Origin: Hydractinia symbiolongicarpus
Lineage: Eukaryota > Cnidaria > Hydrozoa > Anthoathecata > Hydractiniidae
Length of the DNA: 64,000 nucleotides
Direction: 5' to 3'
NCBI RefSeq assembly: GCF_029227915.1
Contig: NC_079887.1
Location: 24,115,650 to 24,179,649, forward strand
The notes beneath the pieces were generated by a model. It was not told the DNA's origin. It saw nothing but the letters and a program-made list of their open reading frames with translations, and did no database searches. The translations under genes and the position numbers were made by a program. Below, one piece after another: positions 46,129-58,010 of the stretch; position 1 is the stretch's first letter, and each line of letters begins with the position of its first letter.

Positions 46129-47775
46129 TTAAAAGACTACTACACCATCTTCGTATCTTATGAGATAATTTTTTTTAAAAGAATTAATAAATTCGACCTT
46201 AAGGCTAACTTTTCTTAAATGTTCTCTTGTACTTAGGCTTAGATATAATGGATCGACTTTTAATAATTTTGTTTTCCTCGTTAATAAGAAAAAAAAAACA
46301 AATACGCTTACGCTTAAAAATAAATATGAAAAATAGCTTACTATATAAGTATAACAGGAAATTATGAATTTTAGTAGTTATGGATATAAGTTTTTATTAA
46401 TCAATTTTTAAAAATTCTGCTTTTGCTTATTCTCACGACACTTTTTAAAATTAAATCTCGTAATCCTATAAAATGTTGTTGCATTGAAAGGAGCATTCTA
46501 AGAACTACATTGTATTGGGCAAAAATGTTATCATGTTTTGGGAAAACTGTTTACAAACACGAGAGCATTCTAAGACCTAAATAACTAGATTACAATGTCT
46601 TTAATAAGGGTTCGAGATTAACAACTTGTTAATTGGTTGAGCATTAATTGGGGAAATATATTTTAACGAAAAAAGTTCTCGGATATTGTTTGTTCTGTCT
46701 CTCCTTTTATACTTCTTATAATACTGTTGGCAGAAGGTTTTGCAAGTATGTGAAAAGTCAAATGTTTACCTTAATGAACTAAAAATCTTATAAAATCTAA
46801 AGATCTTACATGCAATAGTAAATACATGTAAGTTCGATATCCTAGAATACTGTATTCAGACAAAATACATAAACTGTCTGCCACAAAAAACTACATGCAT
46901 CTCCTTCGGGGAAAAATCTCTTCACCTCTTAAAATGTTCATAAGTTTTTTCCCAATTTAAAAAAGTTAACTGTCATTATTTTATGAAAAAACTCTCGATG
47001 TAATGAACCATAAAAATAATCCATCTTCATTAAACAAAGAGCTTGTTAGGTCAAAACATCCAAAACATGTTATTTTAGACTTTGTTAATTCACTCTATGT
47101 TTGAAAAAAAGAGAGAAGGAAAGTAATCTAAATAAACCAAAAAATTCTGAAAGACTTTTCATTGTTTTAGTAATTAGCACACCGATTCATCTCTTAATAG
47201 CCGTTATATGTTTGTCGGCTAATAATGGTCAAGTTATGTAAAGTACGAAATCCTTAGGCTACAAATAGCAAATACGATATGGTTTTTCACTTTGGCTGTG
47301 ACGGGCGAATTTCCGTGGATTTTCCACGGACTAAGGACTAATAAAAATTTATCTCAGGTATAACGGGAAAGTACGAGATGTAACATTGATAAAAACCAAC
47401 CAATTAAAAATCACTAAAGACAATATTCTTGATTTCCCTAAATTAAAAAAGACAAAAAAGATCAGCGCAAATCAGCTATTTTGAATTATTTTAAAATGAA
47501 GTGTACGATCCTGTGTTTCTTAATATTCAAATGATTACTTATAGCATCGACATCTTTTTACTAGGCCTCTTAGTAGAAGAGCTAGATTCTACGTGACTGA
47601 AGTTAGACGTTTCAGGTGATGAAGACATGGATCTTTCCCTAGGGTGATCTACAAACATGGAAACATTTGCTTCATTTTGCTGATCTGCACCATAACTTGG
47701 ACCAGGATAATTGTCTCCACATGAAAAATATTATCTTGGTTTAGCAAATCATCTGCTCGGAGGCTGTTCAATGAA

Positions 47776-48180
47776 GTGAAAAATGTTTCTTCTAGGGCTG
47801 TGATTGCTTCCAGTTGCTGTTGTTGCATGGCTCCAAAAAAATCAATTGGAGTTGCTAAAACTATGGGGCAAGGGGAAACCTATCAGAGGACCCAGACCAA
47901 GAGGCCTGGTCTAACCTTATCTAAGAATATAACGATGAAGATTCCTTTGGCAAAAAAGTAGCTCCACCTTTAGCTTCTATGGCTAAACTCATGTGGTCGA
48001 AAGAACTTACCAATGAAAAATTAAAAGGCAGACTGAAAAAGGTCCAAATTTCCACCAATTGCCGTTTTTTGTCTGTAAAGGGCTACAATAAACCTATATG
48101 GGCCTAAGCAGGCAGAAAAATATCAAATGATCTGGTATTGCAAAACTGCAAACGACTCTTTGGAAAGCCAAGTGTATACA
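47776..48180 (+). pseudogene. DIRS gag-like remnant
   Basis: Contains a SMAKLMWSKELTNEKLKGRL stretch followed by KVQISTNCRFLSV, a pattern seen in the first ORF of DIRS-like elements of aquatic animals. It is interrupted by stops and frameshifts. Confidence 0.55.
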
Positions 48181-48239
48181 TATGTATCTGTTAGTTATAT
48201 ATACGATTCTTATATGCAAGCTGATGCCAAAGAAATATT

Positions 48240-49090
48240 GCGGCAACTGTCTCACTTTTGAGCAGCTTAGGATACACTGTACATCCAAACAAGTCAGTTC
48301 TAGTGCCTAACCAATGTATGGTGTTTATAGGGATTCTGTCAAACTCTGCTCAGATGACAATAGCCTTAACTGAGGAAAAGGTCAAAAATAAAAGGTGTCT
48401 ATGAATTGTTGTGCATGTCTAAAGCCACAGTTTGGTTCGTTTCCAGGGTTATTGGAACATTATTTTTGTCCTTGATGCCGTGAAGTATGATATGTTACAT
48501 TATGGGTCTTTAGAAACAGATAAGAACCTACGACTCGAGCTAAGTCATGAGAATTTTGATTCAAAGGTTCTGTAAGACGATTTCTGTAAGAGTTTTCTTT
48601 TAAGGATTTACAATGGCGGCTCACAATGGATCGGTTCAACAGACCTGTACAGCTGCCTAAAATTGATCTATTTTTATTCTCTAATGCTAGTCTTCAGAGC
48701 TGAAGGAAACTCTGAAATGGAGGTACGTTGGTCTGAGGGAGAATTACTATAGCATAAATACCTTAGAGTTGCATTTGTACACTTAAAGCCTTTCTCAAAA
48801 ATAAGACAATATAGACATGTTCAGTTAAGATTGGATAACACCACAGCTGTGGCCTACATAACAAAAATGTTTGTAATAAATTAGCTGCTGAAATATGGGA
48901 ATTCGCTAGAACATGGAATATAGCTTGTGTTTTAAATACTATAACTGATTATAACTCAAGACAATTTCGAAATAACATTGAATGGTCCTTAAATGTAAAA
49001 CAATTTAACATAATCTCCGACAGTGTTTGGGAATTTGAAATCGGCCTTTTTGCATCCAGACTCATTGCAAAATGTGTGGATATTTTTCTT
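48240..49090 (+). pseudogene. DIRS RT end and RNase H remnant
   Basis: Blocks such as SLGYTVHPNKSVLVP, FIGILSNSAQMT, ALTEEKVKN, then LDAVKYDMLHYGSLETDK, LRLDNTTAVAYI, CNKLAAEIWEFA and FEIGLFASRL appear in order across several frames. They fit the C-terminal part of a DIRS reverse transcriptase and its RNase H. Confidence 0.7.
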
Positions 49091-49329
49091 TAAGATCTGA
49101 TCTGATGCAATTGTATTTGCTCAGACCAGGTCGTATTTAAACTTTTATGCCTTCCCAACATTGAATTTGATCATCGCAGTCTTGGCTTCCTTAAGCGATT
49201 AATACGTTATACAGAACACCTGTGTTATTTCCAACTTCGTCTAGATTGTTGTTTCTAACGGGAACAAAAAGACAACATCCTCTACACCAAGTCTTGTCGC
49301 TGCTCATGCTGTCTGTATTTGAGAATCGT

Positions 49330-50175
49330 TACAAGGTGAAGAGCTTCCAGCAGGCACTGTCGACAACATTGCAGTGTCATGGAGAGAAGGTACTCAGAAA
49401 AAATACCCGGGTCCAAACCGACGATGGATACAATACTGCAATGCGAGGTCGATTGATCGCTATCATCCAAATGCGAAAGATGTGTTAATATACCTTACTG
49501 GAATTACTCAAAGGTGGGTCTGGATACCGTGTTATATGTACAACTAGACGTGCTCTTGCTTCAGTTGTTTCGATCAGTGGTTACAGTTCTCTTTCGGAGC
49601 ATCAATTGATAAGCTGTTTTATAAAAGGATTTTTTAATATAAAACCAAGTACCCCTAAATACTCTTTAATACGGGATACAAACGTTCTTTTTACTCATTT
49701 AAAGTCTCTTAGTCCTAATAAAGTTTATCATTTACGAATATGAACATCAAGCTGGCTTGTCTCCTTACTATTTTAGCAGGTGGACCTTGATGTACAGGGT
49801 ATTTCTTTCTGAACCAGATTTATGCTCACTCCAATGTATCAAAGCCCACCTGTTAAAAAGAACCAGTTGATATCTAAGGAAGTCGCTCCGCTTTTATTAA
49901 CCCTTGCCAAACCCTATCATGCTGCCTCTAAGGATACACTATCAAAATGGTAAAATGAGGTATGACCTCAGCTGGTATTGATGCCAGTGTTTTTTCCCCA
50001 GGTAGCTGTCGTTCAGCCTTTTGGAGCAAAGCAAAAATTGTAGGGGTACCTGTAGATGTCATATGGCACTTGGAGTAAGGATTATACCTTTTGCTTTTAT
50101 TATCGTAGAGATGTTATTGGTAGAGTGACAAGTATTTATGATGTTGGTGCCTCGCTCTTGGACTGAGTTATGGAA
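49330..50175 (+). pseudogene. DIRS tyrosine recombinase remnant
   Basis: SWREGTQKKYPGPNRRWIQY, then DVLIYLTGITQR, SGYSSLSEHQLIS, KGFFNIKPSTPKYS and a LKSLSPNKVYHLR stretch fit the N-terminal half of a DIRS recombinase. The catalytic part after 49740 is badly broken. Confidence 0.6.
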
Positions 50176-50189
50176 GCGACAAGTCATGA

Positions 50190-51400
50190 ACCTTAGTTCG
50201 CGTTTTTAACATTTACATACTGATTGTAACATTATATTGTTAAAAGACGTTTGCTCAGTTATTTAAATTTTCTTTATGTTATTCTTCTCACTGTTTTTTT
50301 CACCACACCTGCTGGCCGCGTTTATGCTTTGAAGTCACATCCTCTGCTTACGCAGAAGATTTGGAAAAATATTTACTTATGCAATTACATACACTTGATG
50401 ATTTTATATAAAATATATTTAAAAGAGTGCTATAAGCGCGCCACGCAGATTTTTAAAATAATTTTCGAAAAAATAAAAAAAACGCTAGGCCAAGTATATT
50501 ATACTTGTACCAAGTTGTTCACCCGGAAGTGTGGCGCGCTTTACCAGTATTTAAGCGCTCAACCTGGCGTTTACGCTGTTTTACATAGCTAGTTATAAAT
50601 ATACACAAAATAGCAAGTTCAAAGCACTGTTTATGCCGTTAAGTGATGAACGTAAGAAACAGAATTACAATCAGATAGGTTAAAGAGGCAGCCGTGAGGA
50701 TGGAATCCGCAAGGATTTATTGTTTCCTAAAGTCCCTACTACCAAAACTCCACAGGTAAACCATGACGCAAATCCCTATGGGTAGTGCTACAGTGCTCCA
50801 AATAACGTAACAAAAAAATCACGCAGCAATTTTGACCCTACATCCCTACATCCTACAGCCTGTCAGAACTAGTTCTGCGTAAGAATTAGCCAAAGTAGAC
50901 TTTTGATATAAAACGTGATATATAACACGTGATTGTTGCAGTATATTGCAGTTGCAGTATATGAAAGTTTTCGCTAATTAATCAAGTTCGTAAGCAGCTA
51001 GCCTTAGAAATAACTATGAGTCTATTTATTTATCTGGCTGTGGAATGCTCGCTTAATTTAACTGTAGTAGCTATTGAGATTCATGCACGGCTAAAACACG
51101 TGTGCAAATGTTATTACTAACATATACAATCTATGGGGGTTCATAATCAGCGTAGTGAAATTTTACGGCTTGCTTTTGAACGGCTTGGTGGCAAGATTAA
51201 AGAAGGCAATGCTGTTCTGGCAGCACTTGTGTGCAAGAGACAAAATGTGGGAAAACAAATACCTAACCATCTTGTCTGCGTGTACTAATTGAAAAAAGTT
51301 TGTTTAGGATCAAAACGACGATGCAAACTTCTCACATAAAGGCATGATATTCTAAAAATATCCTAGGTATAGATTAAATGCCACTTCAACAAATGCGCGT
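50190..51400. other. No known gene; two unassigned open stretches
   Basis: 50251-50592 is open for 113 codons but starts with TTG. It contains inverted repeats AAGCGCGCCAC (near 50437) and GTGGCGCGCTT (near 50532), so it may be a fold-back element rather than a gene. Confidence 0.35.
51133..51288 (+). CDS. Candidate 51-aa ORF, unassigned
   Basis: The ATG at 51133 opens a frame richer in GC than its surroundings, with a helical, basic stretch (SEILRLAFERLGGKIKEG) and two further Cys. It lies just beyond the inverted minisatellite copy. It may be a leftover of a mobile element; no family is recognised. Confidence 0.2.
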   Translation: MGVHNQRSEILRLAFERLGGKIKEGNAVLAALVCKRQNVGKQIPNHLVCVY

Positions 51401-51461
51401 TTATAGAAAATTATGTTCAATCGCGTTTATAACTTAACGTGCAATAATTTATTTAGTGATA

Positions 51462-51918
51462 TTAAAAATGGATACAGGATGTGTAAATTTGTTTTCCTTT
51501 ATATAGAATTTGGATTCGGTGACACTCACTAGAAGTTTTATGCTGCTGGGCATCTCCACTCGCCAAGCGTTGAGCATCTCCACTCGCCAAGCGTTGAGCA
51601 TCTCCACTCGCCAAGCGTTGAGCATCTCCACTCGCCAAACGTTGAGCATCTCCACTCGCCAAACGTTGAGCATCGCCACTCGCCAAGCGTTGAGCATCGC
51701 CACTCGTCAACCGTTTGGCATCTTTTGCCGCCAACGATTCAATGTCCTTTAATAATTGATCTAGTATTGAAGAAAAAGGTATTGCCATTTGTCTGAAAAA
51801 AGAAAATTACAAGTTCCATAAAAATTGAAAACTTACCAAGCTGGTTGATGTTCAGCGGAGCGCTTTCGACGCAAGAAAAAAATAAGAAAATTAGTAAAAC
51901 TCTACTGTGAAACTCCAT
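51462..51918 (-). CDS. Secreted octapeptide-repeat protein, copy C (intact)
   Basis: Exon 1 (51918-51837, minus strand) encodes a signal peptide ending CVESAPLNINQL; the donor is GTAAGT, phase 1. The acceptor ACTAG gives exon 2 (51760-51462) in frame. The product is 126 aa: leader, a short DQLLKDIESLAAKDAK stretch, one RLTSGDAQ and six RLASGDAQ octapeptides, then a Cys-containing, basic C-terminus with YKGKQIYTSC. The repeat is low in hydrophobic residues and carries one Arg per unit. It lacks the Gly-Arg/Lys amidation signal of typical cnidarian neuropeptide precursors, but monobasic release of peptides cannot be ruled out. Copies A and B are broken relatives. A TATA box is conserved (51984-51991). 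Confidence 0.6.
51545..51720. repeat. 24-bp minisatellite, copy C
   Basis: Seven tandem 24-bp units, read on the minus strand as octapeptides. This is far fewer than in copy A. The reverse frame also stays open, which creates an artefactual frame on the plus strand. Confidence 0.9.
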
Positions 51919-53153
51919 GTCCGTATAACAACGCGCGTTTCTGTGCAATTCTTAATCAATAAGACAGTGGAGAATTGAAGGCTATTATATACACCGTTGT
52001 TTTCAATCAAGCGTAATGCTTTTCATGCCATTTTTGAATGATTTTGTTTTAAAGTAGTATAAAACATACATAGTGTAAACCTTAACGATCCCTCCGAGAG
52101 AAATTGCTGTATTATATCTATGTCAAAACGTTTCCCAACAGAAAGTTTATAATATTTACTTGCCTTTATTTTTTAACCCAGCAGTACCCATAGGGATAAT
52201 AAAACAATTTTTAAGTCACAAATCAGCATATTAAACATAATTGACGTTTCGAGAAACGACTTATTTCATTTTTATCTCCAACAAATAATTTCTAAGGCCT
52301 TCGTGTGTAGATGAGAAACGAAATGTTTCACATTGTTATACAGAACTTAAAAGTCGATCTGTCTTTTGCTGATTATTGCGGAGTTAAACCAGCGAGCGAG
52401 GCGAGCTGAGCTTGAGTGGCCGCTATTTGCCATTTAAGCGAGTGGAATATTTCCGAAAAAAATAGTCAGTTGTCCACTTATGACTTCACTCAAGTTCCCC
52501 TTATGACCGGAGATAAAGAAAAGTGTTTTAGCTCTTTGCGTATTTCAAAGAATACATTCTTTGGAACTATACTTGCAGGTTTATGATAGCTTCTGAATTC
52601 AGTTTATAAAAAAACCGCCGTCTGTGATTCAACCCTATCCGGTCCGGGGTATTTCGAACATATAATATACAACTGTCTACCTAAAATTCAATTACTTTCA
52701 TTTTTTTAGAGCGAATTTTTAAATTCTGTTTAAAGTTTCTATCAGCTAAATAAAAGTTATTCAACATTTTTAACCATTCTTACATAGCTCACATGAATAA
52801 AGGCCAAACATGGCCCGAAAATTATTCTTTACTGATTTTAAGGTAAAAACCAAAAAAATCAGGTAATCAGATCAATCACGTGACCAAAATTATCACTAAG
52901 AATCCCCTCTACGAAATAGAGTTTTCTTGTAAGTTTTAAGTTACACGGATAATTCTAACGAAAGTGATTATATTTTCCTGATTATAAGAATTTCACAGAG
53001 ATTTTCAGGGTTGCTTTGGATTAATAGCAAACATCTAAAGCTCTGAGAAGTATAGGGTCTAAATCTTTGGCATAAAGGTGCCTAATAGATAAATATAAAA
53101 ACTCAGTAAGTATAATAACCATGCAGCATAGCAAAAAAGAGTTGGGGGAGGCA

Positions 53154-53400
53154 GAATCCTTCCAAAGGTTGGCTTAGCGATAGCAATAAGTTGAAGACTT
53201 AGTATAGACACCTTAGTATAGAATCCTTCCAAAGGTTGGCTTAGCGATAGCAATAAGTTGAAGACTTAGTATAGACACCTTAGTATAGAATCCTTCCAAA
53301 GGTTGGCTTAGCGATAGCAATAAGTTGAAGACTTAGTATAGACACCTTAGTATAGAATCCTTCCAAAGGTTGGCTTAGCGATAGCAATAAGTTAAAGACT
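53154..53400. repeat. 67-bp tandem repeat, four units
   Basis: Units begin at 53154, 53221, 53288 and 53355, exactly 67 bp apart. This is the orthologous site to 331-453 with two extra units, a change that fits slippage or unequal exchange after the duplication. Confidence 0.9.
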
Positions 53401-54792
53401 CCTTTACCAAAAATTTTAAAGAACTTTAAACTTGCTCGTCGGTTAAAAAATGTTCAAAACTGTCTTTTCTTTTCTTTTTTTATTTTTTGAAATTTAACTT
53501 AGTTTAGAGAAAAAGAGATTAATATTCTGTAAAACACAATAGTATGTCATTTTAACTGGTATTGATCGATAACTCTCGGTAAAAGTCAACGAACGCATCA
53601 CGCATCGTATCGCGAAGTTGTTAGCGTTATCAAATGAAAACATAACAAAAAAAATAAAACTTAAAACGATGTTTATCCGTTATGTTGTGAAATTTGAAAA
53701 TTTCGATTGATCGAATTTAGACACACCGCATTGCGGGTCTGGCATGACGCGTCATGTGTATTATGCGCTGTATTTGTAGTTGTTGTTTGGAAAATGATAG
53801 AAAAAGAACTCTCAAGTTCCCAAAACCAAACACCCGAAAAACGGAAGACATGTTTTGTACCCCTATTCTAAAAAGAAACGCTGGAGACCTGTAAACCGCT
53901 ATAATAGAAAATCTATTTTTTGGATTACACCGTCCAGTATAATTTTTCGCCTGCTATAGTCATATTTCTCTTTTTAGCTTAAGGTAATCAAGAAGATTTT
54001 GTAAGCACATAAAAAAAACCGCTCGATTGTCACTTTTCGCGGCTACCATTTTTAGTTCCTCAGACAGATGGCGTGCATTATAAGGTAGACTAGCCGGTGG
54101 AGACGGCATCGAAACGACGGGTTAAGCCACAAGGAACTGTGTAACCCCCGGTGGGGAAGGTCACGCTGAGCGCTTTAGTGTAAATAAAATCTAAGGAAAT
54201 AATTCGTTGCTAACACCAGGAAAGATTGCTTTATGCAGGTAAACTGTGTTGCACATCCGTATAGGAGCAATACTATTTTCCTGCAAAATTTGGAGATCAG
54301 AAGCGGAAATTGAGTAAACGTTCTCAAACTTTCAAAAAATGTTCCCTGGCAAGAAATATTTCCACTCGCTTTAATGACAAACGGGCTGTGTTTGCGTTTA
54401 GCTTGCTTCGACGGCTATAAATGTTTCTGAAACAATAAGCAACATTCTCTACACACCAAGGATTTAAAAATTATTTGTTGGAGATCACAAACTTTTTATC
54501 CTGGTACATTAAAAATGAAATCAGCCGTTTCTCAAAATGTCAATTATGTTTAATATGCTGATTTGTGACTTAAAAATTGTTTTATTATCCCTATGGGTAC
54601 TGTCGGGTTAAAAAATAAAGGTGAAATGAATACTATAAACTTTCGGTCGGTAAAAGTTTTGACATAAACAAAATACAGTAATTTCTCTCGAAGGCATTGC
54701 TAAGGTTTACACTATGTATGTTTTATACTACTTTAAAACAAAATCATTCAAAAATTGCATGAAAAACATTACGCTTGATTGAAAACAACTTG

Positions 54793-54799
54793 TATAAAA
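54793..54799 (+). promoter_or_regulatory. TATA box of minisatellite locus B
   Basis: TATAAAA, matching 1901-1907 of copy A. The sequence just downstream, including the start codon, is deleted. Confidence 0.45.
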
Positions 54800-54840
54800 T
54801 AGCCTTCAATTTTCCACTGTCCTATTGATTAAGAATCACT

Positions 54841-55335
54841 AAGTTTTACTACTTTTCTTATTTCTTACCTGTGTCAAAAGCGCACCGCTCAACATCAACC
54901 AAATTGGTAAGTTTTCATTGTAGAACTAATGTTTTTTTACTTGTATACTAGATCAATTATTAAAGGACATTTGAATCGTTGCGGACGCAAGATGCACAAC
55001 GCTTGAAAAGTGGAGATGCCCAAAGTTTAATTGGAGATGCCCAACGTTTAAGTGGAGATGCCCAACGTTTAAGTGGAGATGCCCAACGTTTAAGTGGAGA
55101 TGCCCAACGTTTAAGTGGAGATGCCCAACGTTAAAGTGGAGACGCCCAACGCTTGGCGAGTGGAGACGCTCAAAGCTTGGCGAGTGGAGATGCTCGACGC
55201 TTGGTGAGTGGAGATGCTCGACGCTTGGCGAGTGGAGATGCTCGATGCTCGATGCTTGGCGAGCGGAGATGCTCAACGCTTGACGAGTGGAGATGCCCAG
55301 CAGCGTAAAACTCCACCAAATCCAGATTCTGTATA
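54841..55335 (+). pseudogene. Secreted octapeptide-repeat protein, copy B (no start codon)
   Basis: A deletion of about 40 bp at 54838 removes the ATG and first codons of exon 1 found in copy A. The rest of the signal exon (to 54906), the donor, and exon 2 from 54952 are present. Exon 2 carries the same extra T as copy A, giving a TGA, so the frameshift predates the A/B duplication and the start loss came later. The minisatellite has about 12 units, several of the 21-bp type. Confidence 0.65.
54990..55300. repeat. 21/24-bp minisatellite, copy B
   Basis: Shorter array than copy A. It starts with five or six 21-bp units and ends with 24-bp units, plus one partial unit near 55244. Confidence 0.9.
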
Positions 55336-56240
55336 AGGGAAAACAAATTTACTCATCCTGTATCCATTTTTAGTATGAAAATTATGTATCACAAACAAAT
55401 TATTGAGCATTAAAAGAAATATAGAAACTTCACATCATAGGCATTGTTAATACTACTTTAAACAATGCACGTAATTGATTCTTTTTTCGTTAATTCTTCC
55501 GCCTGTTGCAAACGAATGCGTTTATATTAGATCCACAATTTTTACCCCTTTTTTAAAAGGAAACTCTGAAAACCGCAATAAGACCTGCGCACAAAGTAAT
55601 TCCTCCCCGTTGAAGCCGTGTCGCACATCAATATAGGCGTAATAACCTTTTCCGACAAACCGCCTGTCGTTACCCTGTCCAGGTAAAACAATCACTCAGC
55701 GATTCATGACAACATTAAAAAATGTAGCTATCTAACCAACTGCATTTAGATATTTCCACTTTTTACGAAGTGCTAGCAAGCTGAAAAGCCACAACCCCAA
55801 CGCAAAAATAAATATAATTATACGAAATTGGATGAAAACTTTAAAATAATAGAAATAAATAAGCCTAACCATAGCTATAGCTAGCTGGATTTAGCAGGTT
55901 TTTTCAGTTTCTGCCGTGATTCTAAACAAATATAACAAAGTCCGCTAAAGTCGGGTTCTGCGGGAATTTTCTGAAAGAAAGGAAACAAAGGAAAAAACAT
56001 TACAATCCAACTAATCAATTTGTTTATTTACATCTGGACAGTTTAACAAAATATATCAATTCTTAGTTTCTACTCACACTTTCTTTGTAAGCTAATAGTA
56101 ATAATATATTACATTTGCTATATCGTGTGTCCGCAAAATGCCCATAAAATCGCGGACAGACAGACAGCGAGTGTTAGTAAAGGAGACAAGTTGTTAGCCT
56201 GGGGAAAAATAGAGTGAGATTTGCCTGTCATACATATTTC

Positions 56241-56520
56241 AGCGAAGATGGTGTATGGTAGCGAATTCGGCTTGTTATCATATGGTTCCAGGTTCGACTC
56301 CGCACTCTGACGCATTTTAAACATAGTGTTGTCAGCCCATTTGGTTTGGTGCCATCTATTGACCGCTAACCAGCTTGTGCGGCAGGCAACCAAGATAGAG
56401 CAATGCTAAACGTATCTCTGGCGGTAATGTAACATAGTTACGTCGAAGGGGCAGAAGAGCCAGCCATTAGTATGGAATTCCCAACGAGTTCTTGTTACTT
56501 ACTTACTTATTTACTTTATT
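56241..56520 (+). mobile_element. tRNA-derived SINE (family I), copy B
   Basis: Counterpart of 3584-3865 carried along by the segmental duplication. It has the same tRNA-like head with box B and the same TTACTTACTTAC tail. Confidence 0.7.
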
Positions 56521-58010
56521 TTCCGCATCGCTATATTTCGTCCATCTTTGTTCACCTGTCACCACTAAATTAAATTGAAATGCACATTTAATTGTAATTG
56601 TAATTGAATTACTCTGGCGCAGTCCGAAATAAAGCTGTCAGCAACCATTTTAAACAGACAAACAGCGGGTAGTATTAATATAAAGACATAAGTCTTCCAT
56701 CTGAAAGAAGATAATATATATTGATTAGTTGCGCAACAGAAACTGATTAGGCATGACGCAGTTATCATGACAAAGATCACACACTTATCAACTTTTTAAA
56801 TAAAACCAGAGGGACAGGAGTGCCCTTAAAAGGAATAAAGATTTTCGATTCGAGATCCGTGATTTCTAACACTGTTAAATTATTATAATAAAGGGGAAGC
56901 TAACCCTAAAATTATTTTTGATATTTCACAGAGCAAAAGCTCTATCTATTGAATAAAAAACTCAGGATCTGCGGACGCTGATCTTTCTAGGGAAACCATG
57001 GAGAAAGAGCTTAATTCAAAACTCTCACCGTTCAAGTCACGCTCAAACCACGGGCGTTTAAGTCATTGGAGTTACGTCTTGTTAGGCATATCTGAATGAA
57101 AAGCTGTTTGGGTTGTTATCGTACGCAAAGGATATACATATGCTAAACGGTATCTCTTGCATTTTGCTCGTCGTAATGTTTTTGTGCGTGTCGTTTGACT
57201 CGAAGACTTTCGTTATATATATAAAATAAATAATAATAAAAAATGCGTAAGCATTGTAATATTAAAATGCGATTTTTTCCTAATTCCTTAAAACAACTTT
57301 AAATACCTCTACACAAGTGGAGTAACAAACCGAGAATAAAAACCATGTATTTATTGCTATTTATACCTTGCTTGTCTTGATTAACCTGACTAACCAACCT
57401 AGGCCTGTTCTTCTAGAACCGTAAAGAAGCTTGGTTTCCGTTTTTCTACGAACAGCGGAAATCCCACTTAACAGTTTTTACTCATAAAACATTAATTGGT
57501 CTTAATTTCTGTTTTTCTTAAAGTTTCTATCTTTCCTGTCCATATATTATTCTATCTGTGATATTTGATTTTGTTTTGAAGAAAAAAGGTCCGCTTTATG
57601 ACATAACTTTTCGATGCATATAACTTCCGACATTTGAAAAATATTCGTCATTTTCTTTCCGACATAATTTTGTCAAATATGGCTACAATGTGGCGCATGT
57701 TTTTTTTCATTGTGCTGACTACTACAACAGGTTTGATGTGACGTACGGCTTCAAAGTGTTCTTTCCTGTTTTCGTTAATTACCAAAAGATTAAAACAACA
57801 ATAAAGTTTGTTGTATAATAAAACGAGCTGTAATTAGAAATTCATTAAACATAATCAAAACAAACTTACTAATAACGAAAGTTCGTTGTGCTAAATTAAA
57901 ATGGGGTCTGGTTAATCGTTAAAGTTAAAGTTTAAATAACAAACATTCTCACTACTTTGAAGGCGTATTTACAAACAAGTTTTAATACGATTTCAACTTT
58001 ATATACAGAC

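Larger units (their letters stand above)
42660..47690. other. Intergenic; repeats only
   Basis: No exon recognised. It contains a possible MITE with terminal inverted repeats (44278-45190), a family I SINE (45903-46128), a small hairpin GTTCTACGGC/GCCGGTAGAAC near 44474-44498 and a MITE-end fragment at 47297-47340. Confidence 0.45.
47690..50190 (+). mobile_element. Decayed DIRS-like (tyrosine recombinase) retrotransposon
   Basis: Three coding remnants follow in the order known for DIRS elements: a gag-like block, the end of the reverse transcriptase with RNase H, and a tyrosine-recombinase-like block. All need many frame changes and cross stops. The reverse transcriptase core is missing near 48180-48240. 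No complete ends were identified. Confidence 0.7.
51400..52460 (-). repeat. Inverted partial copy C of the minisatellite locus
   Basis: The reverse complement of this stretch matches about 1460-2760 of copy A, covering promoter, signal-peptide exon, intron, minisatellite and 3' flank. It is more diverged from A and B than they are from each other, so it separated earlier. It lies about 0.4 kb left of copy B in the opposite orientation, which gives a head-to-head arrangement of two related loci. Confidence 0.85.
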
